The notes under the pieces: model-generated | The model's input: the letters and a program-made list of their open reading frames with translations, nothing else | Told to the model about the DNA's origin: nothing | The model's database searches: none | Part shown: in pieces, positions 30,139 through 33,365 of the stretch | Layout of the letters: each line of letters begins with the position of its first letter | Numbering within the stretch: position 1 is the stretch's first letter | Made by a program: the position numbers and the translations under genes | Assembly: GCA_900114405.1 (NCBI GenBank) | Contig: FOSY01000023.1 | Location: 1 to 33,365 of the forward strand | Reading direction: 5' to 3' | Source of the DNA: Lachnospiraceae bacterium KH1T2 | GTDB taxonomy: Bacteria > Bacillota > Clostridia > Lachnospirales > Lachnospiraceae | DNA length: 33,365 bases

Positions 30139-30882
30139 ATGTTTAGTAGATGCCTTCGAGCAGATTTTTATAAAATGAAAAGAAGCCCCATAACTATTGC
30201 GCATATAGTAATCCCGATTGTGGTAAGCATAGTGTTTCTTGCTTATTATGCGACTTCCGGATGGAATGAGACTGATAAGATATCCGTATTTTTTGAGGCT
30301 CTTGGATTTGGATTTCCTGTATTGATTGGAATATTCATTGCAAGTACAATGGAGCAGGAGCAAAATGCCGGAGCGTTTCAAAATCTTCTTACTTTAAGAA
30401 GTAAGACGGCAGCGCTCTTCTCAAAGGCAGTGACATTAATTTTACTTAGTCTTTTTGCCTTGCTATTTACAGCAGTTTTATTCGGATTAGGCTTTATCAT
30501 GATTCACGGACAGGGCACCGCTTCAATGGGAGTGTTGCTCATGGCAGCCTTTGTTATGTGGCTTTCAGCGATTCCGCTCTATCTGCTGTTTGATATTTTT
30601 GCATTTGTTTTTGGCAAGGCTTTTGTAATAGGTGCAGGTTTGATCTCGGGACTTATCAGTGCACTTTTCCTTACAGATATTGGAATGTATGCCTGGAAGG
30701 TCGTGCCACTTTCATGGACAGCCAGAATGCCTGAAACATTCCTAGTATACGAACTTGCAGATATTGGAGCACTTTCTGAGATCAGGTCACAGGCACTGAT
30801 TTACATGGTAGTTGCCATCGTTTGCTTGGCGGGATACTTTATTTTTGCTGCAAACTATGAGGGTAGTAAGATATCTGAATAA
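30139..30882 (+). CDS. lanG: LanG-type ABC permease (lantibiotic immunity family)
   Basis: The 247-residue protein has about six membrane segments and starts CLRADFYKMKRSPITIAHIV, the typical opening of MutG/SpaG permeases. A later loop, FQNLLTLRSKTAALFSKAVT, lies where LanE has the NIKTLPIEKR segment, showing that the two permeases are homologous halves. AAGGAG, about 12-17 bases upstream inside the end of lanE, serves as ribosome site. Together with LanF and LanE it should expel a lantibiotic or related peptide. The regulatory genes begin 41 bases later. Confidence 0.87.
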   Translation: MFSRCLRADFYKMKRSPITIAHIVIPIVVSIVFLAYYATSGWNETDKISVFFEALGFGFPVLIGIFIASTMEQEQNAGAFQNLLTLRSKTAALFSKAVTLILLSLFALLFTAVLFGLGFIMIHGQGTASMGVLLMAAFVMWLSAIPLYLLFDIFAFVFGKAFVIGAGLISGLISALFLTDIGMYAWKVVPLSWTARMPETFLVYELADIGALSEIRSQALIYMVVAIVCLAGYFIFAANYEGSKISE

Positions 30883-30923
30883 TTGTCTCCAAATATTTTG
30901 AAAAAGAGGATGAAAAAAGAATT

Positions 30924-31586
30924 ATGGCAAACATACTGGCAATTGACGACGAAAACGCCATTTTAAACATGATCGAGAATGTTCTGGTTAAGGACTCTCA
31001 TGCAGTTACGAAAATTGATGATCCTACGAAGATTGAGATGGATAAGCTCTCACGTTTTGATCTAATATTACTGGACGTGATGATGCCTGGAATTGATGGG
31101 TTTGAGCTATGCTCGAAGATAAGGAATATAGTTGATTGTCCAATCCTATTTATCACCGCAAAGACGGATGAGGGAAGTCTTGTAAATGGACTTGCCCTCG
31201 GTGCAGATGACTATATCTGCAAGCCCTTCGGAGTTATGGAGCTTCGTGCAAGAATCGGTGCGCACCTTCGAAGAGAAAAGCGTGAGCATGTGGCAAGACT
31301 TGCTCTTGGCAGAATATGCTTTATGCTTGAAGCACGAAAGATGATGATTGATGAAAAGGAAATAAGTCTTACAAAGGCTGAGTATGACATATGCGAGTTT
31401 TTGGCAAAGAACCGTGGTCAGATTTTTTCAAAAGAGCAGATATTGGAAAAGGTGCTGGGGTATGACAGTGAGAGCAGCGATAGCACAATTATTACGCATA
31501 TCAAAAATATTAGAACAAAGCTTTCAAGCTTCGAGTATATGCCAATTAAGACAGTTTGGGGTGTTGGATATAAATGGGAAGAGTAA
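30924..31586 (+). CDS. OmpR-family response regulator of the LanFEG operon
   Basis: The 220-residue regulator has an acidic pocket D8-D9, phosphoacceptor D51 in LILLDVMMPGIDG and the KPF lysine in DDYICKPFGVMEL, followed by an OmpR-type winged helix ending VWGVGYKWEE. It overlaps the histidine kinase by 13 bases, so phosphotransfer partners are produced together. By analogy with NisR/SpaR and BceR systems it should activate the exporter genes when the peptide is sensed. No binding site could be picked out ahead of lanF. Confidence 0.93.
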   Translation: MANILAIDDENAILNMIENVLVKDSHAVTKIDDPTKIEMDKLSRFDLILLDVMMPGIDGFELCSKIRNIVDCPILFITAKTDEGSLVNGLALGADDYICKPFGVMELRARIGAHLRREKREHVARLALGRICFMLEARKMMIDEKEISLTKAEYDICEFLAKNRGQIFSKEQILEKVLGYDSESSDSTIITHIKNIRTKLSSFEYMPIKTVWGVGYKWEE

Positions 31587-32977
31587 AAAGCAAGGATAAA
31601 AGAAATAAGAGGGGGACGCTTGGCCTTGGAAGTATGTTCGAGGCATATACTTTTTTGATGGGATTTGCTCTCGTTATATGGGTTATCATTTCTTGTTTTG
31701 CGTTTGACATGCTCATAAATATTGGTGCTATATACCCTGCTAATTACGCGGAATATAGAATAAATGAAGCTTTCGAACAGATTGAAACAGCAAACGAAGT
31801 GACGGCGGATTTAATTCCTGACGTGTGCCACTATGCAGTTTTTTCGGTAGATGGAAAAGTTCTCGAAGGTGACCTTGGAAAAAAGGATGTGAAAACTGCA
31901 TGGAAGGTAGTATCGAATAAGAATTATAGCGATGACAAATTCTATAAGGTCATCCCTAGAACAAATGAATATGTTGTCTTGCAGTACAGACTTAAGCCTC
32001 AGTATAAATCTACGTGGATGAATGAACATCTGCCAAACCCAGAGCTCTTTTTGATATTTTTCGTTTTTTTCTGCTGTATTGGAATTATGCAGATTTTTGC
32101 AAAGAGATTCGGATATAGGATCAGAAAGAAGATGACTCCAATGAGGGAGGCATTAGAACAGATTGGCGGCAGGAACCTGGATTTTGAAATCTATTATTCG
32201 GGTATTCGTGAGATTGATGAATGCTTGGTGGCACTTGATGATATGCGATATGCGCTTAAGACTTCGCTTAAGAAGCAGTGGGAGACCGAGCAGGAGAAGA
32301 ATAGGCAGATGTCAGCTCTTGCTCATGACATCAAGACACCACTTACGGTGGTACGCGGCAATTCCGAGCTTTTATTAGAGACAGAGCTTACAGATGAGCA
32401 GAAGAACTATGCGGACTATATTTCAGGAAGTGCCATTCAGATCCAGAACTATGTGCAGACTCTCATAGAAGTTACTAAGTCTCAAGAGGGCATCGAGCAG
32501 ACACCGGTTAAGGTGAAGGTTTCGGATGTCTTGGATGATATCAAAAAGCAGACTATGGGACTTTCGGAAGTTTATCAGCTTCAGATAAACTGGAGGGAAG
32601 AATTAGAAAATGGCGAGGCCGTCATAAGTGTCGTGTACGACCACGTTGTCAGGGCAGTCATGAATGCTGTGAGGAATGCTGCTGAGCACACACCTGAGGG
32701 CGGTAAAATAAATATTACTGTTATTTACAGTGCCGGAGAACTTATATTTACTATTGAGGATTTCGGAAGTGGCTTCTCGCCTGAAGCTCTTGTCCATGGC
32801 ACAGAGCAGTTTTTCATGGATGACTCAAGTAGAACCGGTGGATCTCATTATGGTATCGGATTGTTTTTTGCAAAGAAAGTTGCCGAGGAGCACGACGGAA
32901 AGATTATTCTAGCTAACTCCAAGGAGACTGGTGGAGCTAAGGTTGAGATAAGTTTTATTGTCAACGGAGGTTTTTAA
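31574..32977 (+). CDS. Sensor histidine kinase of the LanFEG operon
   Basis: The 467-residue kinase has two membrane segments (about 21-48 and 157-176) around an extracellular domain of about 110 residues, and a HAMP-like linker. The dimerisation helix has H251 in ALAHDIKTPLTVV, and the catalytic ATPase domain has N368 (N box), the G1 box DFGSG (396-400) and GIGLFFAKK (427-435). The extracellular sensor is larger than the intramembrane sensors of BceS kinases and closer to NisK/SpaK in layout, which supports detection of an external peptide. It begins inside the regulator gene. The operon ends here; no terminator is obvious downstream. Confidence 0.92.
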   Translation: MGRVKSKDKRNKRGTLGLGSMFEAYTFLMGFALVIWVIISCFAFDMLINIGAIYPANYAEYRINEAFEQIETANEVTADLIPDVCHYAVFSVDGKVLEGDLGKKDVKTAWKVVSNKNYSDDKFYKVIPRTNEYVVLQYRLKPQYKSTWMNEHLPNPELFLIFFVFFCCIGIMQIFAKRFGYRIRKKMTPMREALEQIGGRNLDFEIYYSGIREIDECLVALDDMRYALKTSLKKQWETEQEKNRQMSALAHDIKTPLTVVRGNSELLLETELTDEQKNYADYISGSAIQIQNYVQTLIEVTKSQEGIEQTPVKVKVSDVLDDIKKQTMGLSEVYQLQINWREELENGEAVISVVYDHVVRAVMNAVRNAAEHTPEGGKINITVIYSAGELIFTIEDFGSGFSPEALVHGTEQFFMDDSSRTGGSHYGIGLFFAKKVAEEHDGKIILANSKETGGAKVEISFIVNGGF

Positions 32978-33070
32978 TCAAAAGGGGCAATTTAATTGGC
33001 AAAATCCGTTACGTGAGCGAGCTAGAAGCGAGTGAACCAATGTCATTCACTTTAGAATGTGATTTCCTTA

Positions 33071-33365
33071 TATAGTTAGTTATGCACTGACATACTGTAT
33101 ACTTAAGCTTTTTTACAGATTCTATCTAAATACAATTGTCAAAACGGCAGAATATAACTGATTCTATTTGGCTGTTTCAGGAAAAGAGGGTAACCTTAAT
33201 AAGACTACGAGACATTTTTAACTTCTTGTAGATGGATAAAAGTGTTATAGTTAGTTATGAGTAATGCTTAGTTTCGATAGCAGAAACTCATAGGTAATTT
33301 GAACCTTGCTTGGCGGCGATAGGTTCTCTCAGGTCTGATTGGTTCAATGTTATTGGCAATCAGAC
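33071..33365. repeat. Direct repeat and terminal hairpin in the right-end intergenic region
   Basis: TATAGTTAGTTATG occurs twice, at 33071-33084 and 33246-33259. At the very edge, GTCTGATTG (33333-33341) and CAATCAGAC (33357-33365) are exact complements around a 15-base loop, cut by the window end. Between 32978 and 33070 a short frame (SELEASEPMSFTLECDFLI) stops at about 33075 and may be a protein remnant. No gene in 32978-33365 can be supported. Confidence 0.4.

Noticed and set aside
30924..32977. A Bce-type bacitracin-sensing two-component system
   Set aside because: The kinase has a ~110-residue extracellular domain, and the transporter has two separate LanE/LanG permeases rather than one large BceB-type permease.

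Overview
The window looks like a chromosomal segment of an anaerobic Firmicute, most likely Lachnospiraceae (Butyrivibrio/Pseudobutyrivibrio-like). This is inferred from gene style: AGGAGG-type ribosome sites, a low-to-mid GC impression, MutS2, YhaM, RlmD with a C-terminal extension, TIGR04076, YjdF, LanFEG, and palindromic repeats with GC-rich stems. No rRNA or tRNA gene was seen, so the assignment is not firm. Almost every gene is on the + strand.

Region 1 (1-7700) is core-like. After a small unrecognised ORF come mutS2, a response regulator without a kinase, a membrane-anchored HtrA-like protein whose three catalytic positions all appear lost, a YhaM-type exoribonuclease, and rlmD with a 95-residue extension. 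The genes overlap or are closely spaced and end at a clear terminator.

Region 2 (7700-25200) is accessory. It holds many short genes for small-molecule modification and stress: seven intact GNAT acetyltransferases and a broken one, a chloramphenicol-acetyltransferase-like protein, two cysteine hydrolases, GrpB, a methyltransferase, PAP2, an RsgA paralogue, YjdF with a probable riboswitch, TetR, XRE, AraC and WYL regulators, and RhuM. Remnants lie between them (flavodoxin, CDP-alcohol phosphatidyltransferase, GNAT, and a second copy of the rlmD 3' end). The most unusual signal is a hairpin module found three times (near 14885, 17472 and 17894). Its stems covary, its tail is conserved, and it sits 34-38 bases before a start codon each time. 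Two copies separate successive genes of a WYL-regulator operon, and one has been read into the end of a coding sequence. Three unrelated long stem-loops also lie in intergenic DNA; one of them follows a promoter, a 21-codon ORF and a terminator, ahead of a GNAT gene.

Region 3 (24800-28600) is a graveyard of phage-type DNA-binding proteins (KilA-N, ORF6N, a RhuM 3' end, two minus-strand fragments) around an intact S41-peptidase lipoprotein.

Region 4 (28600-33000) is a complete LanF-LanE-LanG ABC exporter with its own response regulator and histidine kinase. This is a lantibiotic or peptide-antibiotic immunity and sensing module, with no precursor or modification gene in the window. The last 390 bases carry short repeats and no supportable gene.
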